From Larus michahellis (taxonomy: Eukaryota; Chordata; Aves; Charadriiformes; Laridae): a DNA stretch of 64,000 bases. The notes under the pieces were generated by a model. The model was not told the DNA's origin. It did not search any database and was given only the letters and a program-made list of their open reading frames with translations. Of this stretch, positions 32,062 through 45,976 are shown piece after piece. The stretch covers positions 5,089,967 to 5,153,966 of the forward strand of contig NC_133917.1 of NCBI RefSeq assembly GCF_964199755.1. The letters are read 5' to 3'. The position numbers were made by a program, and so were the translations under genes. Numbering within the stretch: the first letter of the stretch is position 1; the number at the start of each line of letters is the position of its first letter.

Positions 32062-32117
32062 CGCGTGTGTGTGCACATGTGTGCATGTGTGTGCGTGCGT
32101 GTGTGTGCACGCACACA
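32062..32117. repeat. Imperfect (TG)n microsatellite
   Basis: Alternating GT/GC/CA purine-pyrimidine run (GTGTGTGTGCACATGTGTGC and onwards), about 55 bases, in R3HDM2 intron 1. Alternating sequence of this kind can adopt Z-DNA. Confidence 0.9.
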
Positions 32118-35100
32118 ATGGAATTAGGTCAGTGAAAGCAGGGCACAGAAAAGACGCAGCAGCTCTAGGTATTGTCTGCGCTCCCGGCTCGCAGGGAAGC
32201 TGCCTGTGCCGAACCTAGTAATATCGCAGAACAAAGAAAGAAAAAAAGCAACAAGATGTGTTCCCTCCCTCCCTGGCAGACATGTATCAAACGAGCCTAG
32301 GCTCTAATTTGCCCGGCCCACCTTCTGTTGAGAGAAGACACGTCAATTAGGTTGTGGATATAATCCCTTCAGAAGGGGGGAAACAAAGTCAAAGACTTGT
32401 GATATCAAACTGGTGGGATGGCACTGGTGCAAACCCGCACTGTCAGCCCAGGACTGGGTTCCCCCGTGTGACAGACGTGTACCAGGCAGCCTGCACCAGG
32501 CACCTACAGTGGCTGGAAAGGGGAAGAGCGTTACCGATGGACTTCAATGCACTCATTTACCCACCCACAGCAGAAAACTCCCCCTCCCCTCAGAAAAAGG
32601 GAAAAACCCCAACGGAAGAGCCTGGAACAGACCCCCTGTTGCAGGTGTGTCAAACACCAGCACTCTCACTTCTGCCAGCCTCAGCCACCACCGCACCGTG
32701 GGGATGAGGGAGAGAAGGCAACCCTCAAGCAGCTGGAGAACCGTCACGGACTGTTCTCTGGGTTGGAACTGACCTTGCTCCCTGCATCCAGCTCCAGGCT
32801 GCAAGCTATCATTAATTACTGAAATGCACAGGTAGAAACACACTCTCCAGACAGCAGACACTTCCAAGGACTTTATGAGCATGCAGACCGCAGGAGGGAC
32901 TTGGAGAGACGGCTGCCTAACGTGACTCAACTGCAGGGTGCCGCCAGGTACACACCGCGTATCTGAGCTAAGGGACCAGCTTGGACAGGGAACGCTTTTA
33001 GGACGACACTACAATAACCACCACATGTGGCAAGTAAAAGATCCAAGTCCTGCAGGCCACAGGCTCATTTTGTTTTGCAGCAGTGTGTATGCAGCAGGAG
33101 GACTTCTTTGTGTTTGGAGTCAAAAAGTGGGAAGGATGAGAACTGCAGCACCTTGCTTGGAGCTACCTACTCTGACACGTCTCGTGAAAACATCTCACGA
33201 ACATCCAGAACCAGAGCAGGCACCCACAGAAAAGCTGAAAGCAGGAGACCAGCAGAATCCCCCAGCTAGGGCTGAAGGAGAAATGTTCTGGTCTTACCCA
33301 TCCTTTTCCATGGGGGACACATTTATGGAAGAGAGGGAGAACAGCCATGATTCCTCATCAAGACCATGACCACCTGAGAGATCTCTCCACGTAAGTCCTA
33401 CAACCAGCATGTTTTTCTTATGAGGCCCAAGGTTTGCTCAGAATAGGCCACAATAAAGGAACAAGGGTTAGATTGAAGGAAAAAAAGATATATAGTGCCT
33501 GCATAGTGGAGATTCCACTCTCAAAAGTCACAAGTCAGAGAGTCATGAGGAGGATGATATTCTGAGGAGGACAGAGAGACCCAAGCCATCAAGAACTCCA
33601 TCTGAATGGCTTCTACTACCAGAAAGAGAGACAGATTTGGCTTATGCCCAAAGAAGCAAGATCCAAGAGTCAGGCTCTGGCCCATCCTGTCCTCGGCTCA
33701 CCCTGCTGCTGGGAATCAGTGTCACTCCAAGTGCTGCACGAACACACACAAAATAAAGGCACCTACTACTCTTACACACCCAGGGCCTAAAACCCATGTG
33801 AGGACAGGGACGGGGCTCCTGGACCTACGAGAAGTGATGCAAGAACCCTTGAAGAAGCTTACTTGGCCTAAGAGAGAATTCAGAAATTAGATCGTAAAGC
33901 AGAATTAGTACTTTACTTCAGAGGCCAGCAGAAAAAAAGCACACTGCCCTAGATTTGGGTTTCATTAAGGCATTTAGCTTAGCAGTAATCACAGCTGCAT
34001 TTTCATGGTGCACTGCAGAACGTCACACTGGGTGGCTGCCCAAAGCCGTGGGGCTCCCAGCAAGCTGCATCTACTGCACTTCATTTAAAAACATGCACAT
34101 TTAAAAACATCCCAGCTGTTACTGGGACCACCTCACCCTCTAAATTCTACCCCCTTCAGTCCTCCACCCACTTTATGCCAAGGACGTAAAGGCACAGTAA
34201 ACCTCCTGTCACCAATGCGTCAGCACACGGGGAAGGACACGCTTGCCCCACGCCAGCCAGACGTTCCCAGTGTGGGAGCTGAACGCGGCTCCCAGTGACT
34301 GTTCTAGTGGCAGACAATTCTGGACTGGCTCTGGGACGGAGTGGGGCAGGCAGAGCCCTCTGCCCTCCCTGACACCTCCCTTCGCAGGGAAGCCACAGGG
34401 CAGCTCCTTCCTCCTCTCCCTTCTCTCCTCCCGGGCAGGCGAAGGGGCAGCAGCATCCCCAGCTTCACTGCGACGGGAGGCCAGAAGCAGCAGGGACACG
34501 GAGGAGCTAAATCCATCAGCTCAGAGGGACAAACCAGAGGCAAAAGAATAGAGGAGAGCCAGAAGAAGGCAGGGGGAGAAAGGGATAGCAGGAGAAAATA
34601 AAAGTGCTGAGACACACTCAAGGAAGAAGGCGGAAGGAGCAGATTTAGTTTAGTGAGTAGTTGGAAGAGCCCTCCGCAGATGAAACATCTTGCCCACCTG
34701 CTCCTTTTAAAGGCTGTGCTGCCATCTCTGATGGATAAAGGTGCGTGCACTGGACATGGCTGGAACAGAGAAGGGTTTTAAATATAAAATTACCATTTTC
34801 TACTCAGTGAAAATGAAACACCCTCCCCAACAAGGAGCTTTGAGTCAAACTCAGCCATGCCCACAGTCTCTGACGCTGTCTTCTCCTCTGCACGTGTGTG
34901 CACACACGTGTGCATGGAGGTGTCTTCTTCTCAGGCTCAAGCCAGTAAAAAATATTTCTCTTTTCCTTTTTTAAAAAGGGACCTTCCATTCAAATCTGGC
35001 TCCGTTGAGGATGTGTTATCATGGCAACCATCCGCTCCCTGTCTGCCCCAGCAATAAGGGTATTAAACACATGCAGATCGGAATGATCCTGCGCTGCACA

Positions 35101-37887
35101 GGCTGTGACCAGCCCCCGTCATCCCCTCCGGCCCCTCTCCGAGCTGAGGCCAGCGTGATTTGACATGAACCAAATCTGTCAATGGCTCAAGACAGACACG
35201 TGGGCAATAATGAGCAGTGGAAAAAACGTAGCACACTCCATTCAGCTCCAAACACTGATAAATAATTCAGGAAGAGAAATGCCGCAATACAGAGCACAGC
35301 ACAGTTTAAAAATAGAACATGCGCCGATGCCAGAGGAATGGAGGGGAGGCAGAGAAAAGCAGAGAGAGGCGGCATGAACTAAAGCATGTGTGTCAAACTG
35401 GGAAGCTTGGGGATGCTGCAGCAACCTAGCTCTACATGTTGAGCCCAGCAGATGTTTATTTGCTTACCCTTTAAAATGGGAATCCAAAATCCATTATTAC
35501 GGACATGGCAACAGCAACCAGGGCTACCCCTTCTGGACCGGAGCCCTGCAGCAAGGCATACACCCAAAACCAGAGAAACAGCCTCCACGCCGAAGAGCCT
35601 GCGGGAGGGACGCGGGTGGGAGCAGGCAGCGTGTGCCTGCCCAGCGCGCCCCTGCAGCGCTTCGGGAGCAGCCGCTGGTGCCCAGGGACGGGTACGGTCC
35701 ACCACGCGAGTGACCCGCTCAGGTGGGGAGCACACGTAAAGCCCAGATAACGGAGGCTGAGCTTTGAGAACCTATTTGGTATACGATGTTTTCTGTTGGA
35801 GGGTGCTAACCTAAAATATTCAACCGTCTGAATAAGTCTGCAATACAGGCGTCACCTGTATTTCCGTGGTGGGAATTAGAACACAGCAGAAGTGATGAGA
35901 GTAAGGTTAGAAAGGGCATTATCAGATCTAAGAGTTCCTCCTTTCAGCGCCAGAGCCTAACATATTTCACATTTACTATTAATAATGAAGAAGCCTTAGT
36001 CACAGATACGGCCCCTTTATCTCAGTTTGCCATTGGGCTGCTCTAAAGAAAAATATGGTCTTTCCAGGTTTTGCAGAACCTGTGAAAATACTTTAACAGA
36101 TGGCTGCTTTTTTCCCTCCTCGCAGTTTCAAAAAATAACACCAGAAAGACACCAATCTCTCCCTGCTTCCTCATGAAGAATGATACCATTTTCCCAAGTA
36201 CTTGTAAGACAGGAAACTGCCGGTAATAAGAAAATGCAGAGTAAATTTTTGATAAGGAAAAATAAAACACTACCATATGCAGTTAATTCATAACCTATTA
36301 AATCTGTACACAGAAGCAGCTTGCCATAAATATTTTGGAGTTTCTCCTCAAATATAAAAAGATATTATTGAAGACGCAATGGAATAAAAGTGCCAAAAAA
36401 AAAAAAAAAAGAAAGAAGAAAGTAAAAAGCCAGTGAGAGAAAGTTCAAAGACAGACCTGATGCATGCTTGTAAGGAACCGGAGTCTTAAAGAGGAAATCA
36501 TAAACAAGCGGCTCCTTTGGTTTCCGCAAAGGTCTCCCAACATGTATTTTGCCCTAAATGTGAGCAAAGGTGAACAAAACTGTGGTACTTGGTCTTAATC
36601 ACTGGAGCACCGCAAGGCAACATCCATCTGAAGACCGCATTCTCTGAAGGGCAGTTTTAATGGAGATCTTGCCTAAAACTGAGTGTATTGCCTTCCTGCA
36701 TTTTCACGCAGTCCCGTTGCCTTACTCAGCGACTGACGTAATTTTACACCATCACATTTAACCTGAAATGTGAACTGCTGCTCCGAAGATGCTGAAAAGA
36801 GGCTTTAAAAGGAGAGGAGAAAGAAGTGCAAACTTAAACTTGTGCTATAGCCGAAAAGCCCATGCTTCGATTGACCAGCTTCTCCGTGAGGAAGCCCGCG
36901 CCCCAGGGAGCGGAGAGTGGGCAGGAGCGTCCCGCAAAGCTGCGGGCAGCCAGCAGGAGCCATGGCGCTGCAGAACACGCAGTGGCATTTACAAAGCAAA
37001 CCCACAACTGCCACGTCAGGTCTAATTTTAGGATTTTCCCTGCCTTGCCTCAAAGTTGACGCTTTCCCGGTCCTATTTACATGCTCGACAGGGGTCACAC
37101 GCTGGCTGGTGTCAGCCTGTTACCGGCCACTGTTGAGTAAACAGAACTCGCAGGCCTGGCACCGGGTCACCCGCAGTCGGTGATGCCATCTTACAACCAG
37201 TTGCTATTTATGGAAAGCATGTAATGTTACTTTGCAGCACTAAAGAAAGATTTAACGAAAGTAGTCCAACCGCTGTCTTGGGACCTAGTAATTTCATATA
37301 CATTATTGGAATTGCAGTTATGAAACGAGTAAATCTCCCAACAGCCTCAATTTCTAATTTCTAAGTTTTGTACATTTAGAATGTTGAAGAGCTCACAATG
37401 GGCACCTGAAGTCAATGCCACGTACAATGGACTTTTACATGTTAAAAAGCCATTTACGCCCAGCCCCTGATTAGAGCACTGCTCACGCGGGCTCCCGGCA
37501 GGCAGCACCTTCTCCCCCAGCCCACCCTCCGGCCGTTTTCCTGGGTTACTTTCGGCCGCCAATATTGCTGAAGGGTTTCTCTCTGCAACGCCTAACCACG
37601 CGATTCCTGAGCAAGTTGTTACAGAGACGCTTCCTCTCCAAAAATCACTTTGCATTTTACTAGTCCATTGGATACAAGCCTAAAATTATCACAGAGAGTA
37701 AGCTTAAGAAACAAACTGTGGCTTATCGAGGCAGAGAGCTATAGGTTTCAGTTCTGGGAAGTTTTTAACTCCAGGCCATAACTACAGCCTATGCCTGTAT
37801 TGAAAGCCCCTTGGCCAAGGCTGACCTGATCAGCTAGGGACGTGCTGTTATCAGGACACTTTTGAGGGTGTGGAGGGGGACAAAATT

Positions 37888-37907
37888 AAAAAAAAAAAAA
37901 AAAAAAA
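37888..37907. repeat. Poly-A tract, 20 bases
   Basis: Uninterrupted A run on the plus strand in R3HDM2 intron 1. A shorter one of 16 bases lies at 36395-36410. Confidence 0.95.
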
Positions 37908-40054
37908 GGCTTATACAATTGTGCCGACCTAGTTTGTGTGCTTCTCTTACTTGTCCAACTAACATTTCAACACGGCAGCCACTGTGAAGGAACTCTGATA
38001 GAACAGTTAAATTCTCAAAAAAAGCCTTCCGACAAGCGACCAGATAAAAGAACCCGTTAATGCTCCCACTAGTGGCAAGACAGAGTCGTGAGATCAATCC
38101 TTAGCACAGAATCCGTCCACAAGACGTTGATCATTGAGACGCCAGGCTAACCAGTTCTGCTCCTCACTGGACAGTTCATTTATTCACATAATTATGTTGG
38201 TACAACCCTCAGCATAGAGCCAGGTATAGGCCAGGGGTTTTATTATCCATGTAGCTCGTTCGCGTAAGCAGCAGCTGTGTCAGACCAAGCCCATTTGTAC
38301 CAACACAAGCCCAGCAGCAGGCAAGAGGGCAGCACTGCTTTCTCTGTTCCAGCACAGCAAAGGCACGCTGCTTAGGCTGCTCAAATCCCACAGATACACC
38401 ACAAGCGTCAAAGTCGAGAGTTTTGCCAGTACCGCTTTCCCAGTCTGGGGGAGCTCCACGCTGGCGAGACCGTGTCTGAAATGCGCTCAGCACAGAGGCT
38501 TTCGCAGCCATCCAGCCGGTGCCAGCGAGGCAGACCGCTTCTGTGAACCTCTCGTCCCTCTTGAAACGAAGCCAATCCCAGTTCCAGGCTCGGTTTGAAG
38601 CTGCTCTGGGGGAGACCCGGGGGAGGGGAGCACCCCTGCTTTTGGGCTGTTGCAGTTTAAGGGGAGAAAGCAGCTCCGAGGTTGGAGCAACTGCACCCAG
38701 TTGGGGAGGCAGAAGACAAGCACCTCTCTGCATTCTCCTCACGGGCTGGATCTTCATTCACTTTTCCGTCCACGCTCTCCCCTTTTCCTCCCAAGATCGA
38801 CTCACAACAGAAGGATTGGGCTCAAAGCATCTGGTTCATTCTGGTATGGACACGGGGAAGCAGGCAGGACAGGATTCTATTTTAAATAGATAGTATGCCT
38901 AAAGCCTCCCAAAAGAGGTCAGTTTCTGAGATACAGCAAACGCCTTCTCTAATAAGCTGGTGCTTGTGTCTAAACTCAGCTCAGGATAAATTAGATTCTC
39001 AAAGAAAAGGATGTCAAAGCAATATAAAAATTTTAAAACTTCATTAAAAAAATACAAGCGAGCTGCTATAAAGAGTGGGCTGCATCTGCCCACACTCAAT
39101 AATCGTCACCAAAATTCACTGGGCGGCAGCAGTGACTCAGCCTGCAGTACACAAAGACAGCTTGTGCTCCCAATACATAATGAAACTGGGCTTTATACAA
39201 AATGCTAAATCCGCATGCGCCCCGTTGACATCACACATGCAGGGGAATCCCAGCCCCGACAGACAGGAGGGGAAGCATCAGCCCTTCTCCTGCTGCTGCC
39301 CACACTCAGACACAGAAACGTCTCTGCAGAAGCACACCTCACCTCTGCCTCCATGCGGGAAGCAGGTCGCGTTGCCTTCCAGCTAGGTTTATGAGGACTC
39401 AGATATCAAGAGAAGGTTCAAAAAAATATGGAGGAGGGTGTGATATATTTGAAGGGGGAGGGAAACTAACTATGGTCCCCAGCTACAGCCCACTATCCTT
39501 TCAAATGTCACCTCCAGCTCTTAAAAAAAAAAAAAAGGAAAAAAGAGAGAGAAATCCATGCATGATTTTATTAAATTGCTCCATCGTGTGACTGGATTAA
39601 TCATACTTCCAGTAAAAACCTTAAGGTATACAATTACTGCACTTCACTTCCTGCCCAACAGAAACACGGGGCTTCCTTACCAGCGGTGCTGTTTGCTCCC
39701 ATGCTCGCGCTGTCACATCCCTTAAAAAACACGTTTCTCAGAGACACTTTCTGTACTGGCCCCTCCAGAGCGACTCCTTCATTCAGGCATCCTCAGCCTT
39801 TTCCTCAGAACAACCACGGGCTCCTAGCAAAGCTAACGGATACAGAAGGCCACTCAGCAAGTGAGAAAACCTGTCCCATGGTGTCGTGGTTAGTGTCGGT
39901 TAGAAGAGGCCCAGCTAAAAAGTAAAATTACATATCAGAAAATTGGTTCTGTTTTACCTCAAACCAGGACACGCGGAATCAGGACTTTAGCAGCACACCA
40001 CATCTGAGCTATAAACCCTTCTAACTGCTCACAGCAGGGCACCCGCCTGTGAGC

Positions 40055-40235
40055 CAGGAAAAGCGCAGGACTGCTGGGTTCTTACCCTCGCTCAGCTCTG
40101 CCTTTTGATGCTATCTTAGCCAAATAATGTCTTCTCCCTGTTCTTCAGATCGTCCACCTGTAAAAGAAGGATTACATGCACCCACTCACAGTGAGGTAGA
40201 AAGGATTAATATATTAGTGCTGCAAACCCCTCTTC
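40055..40235 (+). mobile_element. Ancient MIR-like SINE remnant
   Basis: Reads in MIR order: GACTGCTGGGTTCTTACCC, then GCTCAGCTCTGCC, CACCTGTAAAAGAAGGATTA, then AGTGAGGTAGAAAGGATTAA near the end. These parallel the MIR consensus blocks including the CTGTAAAATGGGGAT and GTGAGGATTAAATG motifs. Sequence is diverged, as expected of a repeat predating the bird-mammal split. Confidence 0.5.
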
Positions 40236-43200
40236 TAAATCCCTCAGTGCACAGTCATGGGCAGGGATGGGATGGGACACAGGGCTAGGACCAAACCAGC
40301 CGTTGCGCTCACAGGGTGCCTGTGCCTCCCTGACCTTCGCCGTGTTCCTCATTCTACACCCCAGTGCTTCTCCGAGCAGCGCTGGCCACCAAAGCTCTTT
40401 GGATCCCTACAGGCTTCAGGCAGCACTTGCCTTGTGCTCCAGACCAGGGAACGCACAGGCCGGAGAAGCTGCTCTGAAGAAACAGGCATCTCTCTGGATC
40501 GCTCACACATAAATTTTACTTCATAGAACACAGTGGGTGTACGACCTCTACTCACATTCATACATAAGCAAAACTGTGCTAGAGGAAGTTAACAGGTAGC
40601 ACTAACTACCTCTAAATCACGGCCAAATCATCCCACAGTTAAGACAGAGAACAAGCCTTTAGGCATTTAAAAAAATAAAAAAAGACATTGCAAACACCCT
40701 TTTTCACCTTATGTGCTGGGAAGGATCAGCTAGGCTTAAAAACAGATATGTTGATAAACGCGGCTGCTTGCTGGAGACAAAGTCTACCTGGTCTTGAACT
40801 CTCCTTTTGTATTCCATTGCAAAGAGGAAGGTACCCCACAAATTACATCAGCTTTAAACTTCTTTCCACCACCACGCCTTCCCCCAGAGCAATGCTCTCC
40901 AGCCGGAGTGAGGAGACCATGCCGTCACCAGCTGGAGGTGCCAAGATGTTGCATCCACATGGAGAGTCCACCAAAAAACCCAGCATCCAAACATGAAGCA
41001 GCTAGATATCGAGGGCTTTCAGCACCTCTGCAATAAACTACAAACATACAGCAACAAAATAATGTAATCACTCTAAACAGAGCGGTACCTATTTTGCTAG
41101 CATTAACTTCCAGAAATTTACACTTTAAAAGCCAGCAATTGTCATGTAAAAAAAGCCACTAGAGAGGCAAAGTCAGCCTTGCAGTCCGATCTGGCACCAG
41201 GAAGAGGACACCTGGACAACAGTTCCTTCGGGCAGAGGTGGTGATTGAGGGCCAGGACTCCGGGCGCTTTTCAAGCCCAGCCACTTCCACGCCACGCTAC
41301 CGGCTCCTTAACAGTACGGAAGGGTTACGGACACCTCATAAATTCCCAAGACAACTGCTGTTCCTAAGGAACTGGGATCCTCAGATGAAAGAAACCGGGA
41401 GAAGGACAACGGGTTCTTATTAGAAACTAGTACTGACATAGGCTGGAAACAGCATCCAAAACTAACTATTCTACCTATTTAAGGCTGATGCTTTAGCCTG
41501 AGTTAGTGAGATGAATATGTAGCACCAGCTGAAACGCCACCTTCCCTTGCCGCAGACCCAGAAGCCTTGGTCAGCATTGCCACTTAGTTCTCTGACCTCT
41601 CCAAGTCTTTAAGATACACCACCAGCTGCAGCTGTATGCACTTCCAAAATACATAATTTAAAAAAAAAGATTCAGACCAAGGTAAAAGTTAAATTCACTT
41701 GGCCCACAGGGCTTATTTCCTCCCAACATTACACCTCCCTGCCAGGGCTACATCAACAAGCAAAGAGACACAAATGTCTCCTGCCCTTTATTCGCATTAG
41801 GGGCTGAAGAACAAGTTGTAAGTTTTCTGACCCTGCAGTCACGGTGAGCAGTTCATCCTAATTTCAACAGGCATCAAGTCATTTTGATGTGGGTTTCAAC
41901 CTCTGCTGGGGCCTTTGGATCAGACCACAAAGGTATGTTTGTGAAGAATTTAAGGGAAGAAACACAACTCAGCACAGGCATGCAGAGGAAGTACCAGAGG
42001 CAGAGACCATTGGTAAGATCATTTTATTAAGAGTTTATCTTTAGCCAAATAATAGCCCTTTGAAAAGTCTTCAGCACTCAGGTGCCAAGCTGCATTTCCT
42101 GCCTCTCACTGCACCATTGCGCTGGGCTTCCTGCTTCGAATTACTCACAAAATAGCAGTTTTCAAACCTGCTGTGCTCAAGGAGTGATTGAGGTGGGGGA
42201 AAAGGCAGCCCCAAAACCTCTTCTGAAAGTTTTGATACATACCCTGCTGTACAGCCTCTATGGCAGCCACCTCCTCCTTAAAAAAATAATAATAAAGTTC
42301 TTAAAATAAGTACTGATCTAGTTGAAGTTTCCTATTAAATGATATGAGATGAAGTACACTGCGTACATGCATAGATACACTCACAAACCCCAGTGTGGGG
42401 ACGACCTGCGTGCATTCTTCACACTTTTTATGCAACTCTGCCCATTTTGGCATGAAAGCACTCTCCGTTCCTCCACCTGGTTCTAGGCAGGAATTACGCA
42501 ATGCCAAAATTACTTGTAGTTAACATTTCTCCAATGCACTAATTCTTCATCCATGAGCATCTACCATACGAAGGAAGGCAAGAAACAGAAGTTAGAATAG
42601 ATAGATCGGAACTCTAGAAGAGTAGTTAGTAGAAGGCTAAACTGAAGCTTAGCCTGGGACCGGTCCTACAGATGGATTACTATTATTAGTCTCTTAAATG
42701 GGGGATTTATACACCTTCCCCCTGAAAACGGGGTTTTAGAATAGCAGCACCGACAGTCTTAATCCAGCTCCTCAAAAGCCAGGTGACTGTCTCCAGCAAA
42801 GCATCATCATTGCAAACAACCTGTGCAGATCCAGCCTCACTCGTGCAGTCCCTGGCGTCATGGTTCACTGTCCGGTGAAGCTGCCATCAAACATCGCACT
42901 TTGCCATCTTGGCGGACAGAGAAGAAGAAAATCAGTCTAATTTCTTTCCTCATCATCTAGTGTGTTCCATTAAAAACACAACAAACAAAAAAAACTTACA
43001 TTTGTAAACACATGCACACACTTTCCAAAGTTTTCTCCGCATATACAATCTGTCCTTGCATTCCAAAGAAACAGGAATGAACAGGGAGAAATCTTTACCA
43101 ATATATGTTTAACAGCTCGTTGAAAATACAAAGACCTGTGGCTGGAGAAGTGAGACCCTAAGAGAACATCTATTGGGAAAAAAAAATAAAAAAATTCAGC

Positions 43201-45928
43201 AAATCACCTATGAACTACTGAATTGCCATTTAATCAGGAAGGAAGATTACAGCAAGCATACCTGGTATGATTTAATCGGAAATTCCAGCACAAATTCAAG
43301 GAGGAGGACACAGAGGTTACATCAGTCAGCCTTAATAGGCTATAGGTAGCAAACAGGATAGAAATAAAGAACGGAGCATAAGGAACCAGAACTATTTGAA
43401 GTAACCATGGGGAACCAGGTCCTAATTCTCAAAGGGAGATGGAGAATAGGTCAAGAGATAAGGCAAGATTCTCCACAAGTACCAGTAACAGAAAGCCAAA
43501 GTGAGACCAGCCACGCGTGCAACTTCTCTGCGTGCTGCCAGCAGGAAAAGCAGCACTGAGATCGAGATTTAGAATTTGCAAGGGCACTGTTTTGATTTGT
43601 AAACAGGCATGTGTTCATCTGCTTTCAGACAAGCAAACCAGGTCCCGCAACACACTCCCACTGCTCCCCGTGCAGGCGGAGGAAAGCAGCTCTTGTGCAC
43701 ACCGATGATTTGGGATATCTGTGGCCTACAGCGCGCTCTGCTCTACAGGCTCTGCATTTGTCACGCCAGCCAGCCGCCTCAGCACAGCTGGCGGGTAAGG
43801 ACGGCTCTGCTGTTCCACGGCTCTTGGAGAAGCAGCCACAACGCCACACCAAAGAGCTTCTCCCTCACCACCACCCTTCCCTACCGTTAGGGCAGAACTC
43901 TTCAGCCTGTCCCTTGGTGACAAACAGGCACCAAAGCTTGGCAATATTTCCAGCTTCCCAAGAAGGTTATCTCCCTTTATCAAGTCTTCTTTCCAGCACT
44001 TCTCTTCCCCAACCCTTTGGGTTTCTTACACTTTTCAAGCTTTGACTTTGCTCCAAAAATGAAGACAGCCAGTAATCTGCACCTACTCAGCAACACTTGC
44101 GGGATTAACAGCAGCTGTGCGTTTCCAGCTCATGTCGCATCTGAACCTTCCTCAGCAGAGGGGTTCAGAGTCTAATGGATCCCTTTGCATGAACACAGGG
44201 CGCAAAAGCAGCAGAAGCTGTAATAAACTCAAGGCTTCTTTGTACTCACAATTAGAGCAGCATCCTTGAACTCTAAGAAAAATAAAGCCTGCCCTGGAAA
44301 GTTGGAAGCTTGTCACTTCTGCCAGAAGCTTCCTTAGTGTTCCTTGCAGCAAAGCTCATCCCCTTACCACTCCCACCACTAAGGCACACCTAGCTGCATT
44401 ATCAGCACATACAGCGAGAAATACACCTTGTTTTTCGAGACATCTTTTGTGAACACTGAAGCATCACGGAAGTATACAAAAAACAGGCAAAGCTAAAGCA
44501 GTTGTGCTCAGCCTTAAGTGCTCAGGAGAAAAGCGAATGCATTTCTGAATTGATCGGCCTCTACATTAAGAAAATACCTACAAGCGACAGGTCGTTCAGA
44601 TTAGACGCACTGGGTAGGGTGCTTGTATCTGCAAGCTGATAAGTCAGCTCCCAGGAACAGGAATCGATTCACCCCTCTGAAAAAACTAACACCTATTTTC
44701 AGGCACAGTTACACTATGTGAAACCATCACAGACACATCTCAGACAGAAAACGCGAGGGAGGTGTGATGATCATCCATGTCACATTTTAGCTGAGATACA
44801 AAAGTGGAAACCTATCTGGGGGAATTTTAAACTCCCCAAGAGGTCACAAGTCAAAGCATTCAGTGTACAGCAAGGATGTGACACCGCTTCCTACTTTTTA
44901 AAAAATTATTATTATAATTATTTTTTATTAGGAGCAGGGAGTTGCCTCACAAGGAACAGTTCATGGTGCAGGGGGCTACTGCGTATAGCACTGCTGAAGG
45001 GCAGAAAAGAGCAAGAACGTAAGCCTTATGTCCAAATAAAAATTCAAGGCAACATCTAGGACGGGTCTGTACAGCCAACCCTGACGTCCTGACCACTGCG
45101 TCTTCATCGCTTTTGATAGATCAGCTAACGTAGTACAGGTCAGCCAGGCTCACCGACACGCAGCACACTCACACTACAGTGAACAGCCAACCTCAGGCTG
45201 GTGGGAAACAGGCGAAGACGTGGCAGAAACAGGCATATCCTGGGACAGAGTGAAATAAGAGGGATCTTGCACACAACGCTGTGCAGGACAAATAAGTTGG
45301 AGTAATTCAAAAGGACACAGCTGTAGCAGAAGCAATTACAGACTCCAGAGAGAAAAGAGGCGAATAAGGACTTAGCCAACAAGTTCAGATTCTCTGTGGC
45401 CTAACAAAGAGCTGGAATAGCTGCTCGTTTAAGGAACAATCGATAATAAAAGAGACTGCAGAAAACCACCGGGGTCTGCAGATCACCCTCAATGAGCCAG
45501 TTATGAACTGGCGAGAGCGCCCACCATTTAAGGAGCTGGCACAGTCTTTGCACAGCACTCCCCCAGATCTGTGGTGCCCTTTGGAAGGCAAACAACCTCC
45601 TGTAAGCAGATTCTGAAAGAGAGAGCATCATCGAGCTCATAAAAGCAGAGGCCAGAGCAGCAGCTTCAGCCTGGGCTCAGCTTTCTTTCAAAATAAAAAG
45701 AAAGAGGCCAGAAAAAAACAATGACTGGAAACCAGAAAAGGTCATCATCAATGAAAGAGATAATCTAGATCAAACTCTAAAGGAAATAAGGGAAGAGATT
45801 AAAAAAGATTCACACAGTGAATCCACCAGCTACATCTATTTACACGCTGCATGAGCGGCTCAGAAGCACAACCTCTTTCAGACCATTTCAAATACATCAA
45901 TGGAAGACTTTAAATAATATCAGCTTAC

Positions 45929-45976
45929 CTGTGAAATTTGCTGCCGGAGTACTGCACTGGCAGGAGTCAGAGGCGG
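45929..45976 (-). other. Candidate R3HDM2 second 5'UTR exon
   Basis: A 48-base segment flanked by an excellent donor (TTTCACAG then GTAAGC) and an acceptor with a pyrimidine-rich lead (CTGTCTGCCCCGGTGTCACAG). It is about 0.9 kb downstream of exon 1. It has no coding similarity that I recognise. Supported by splice signals only; transcript data would decide. Confidence 0.35.
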
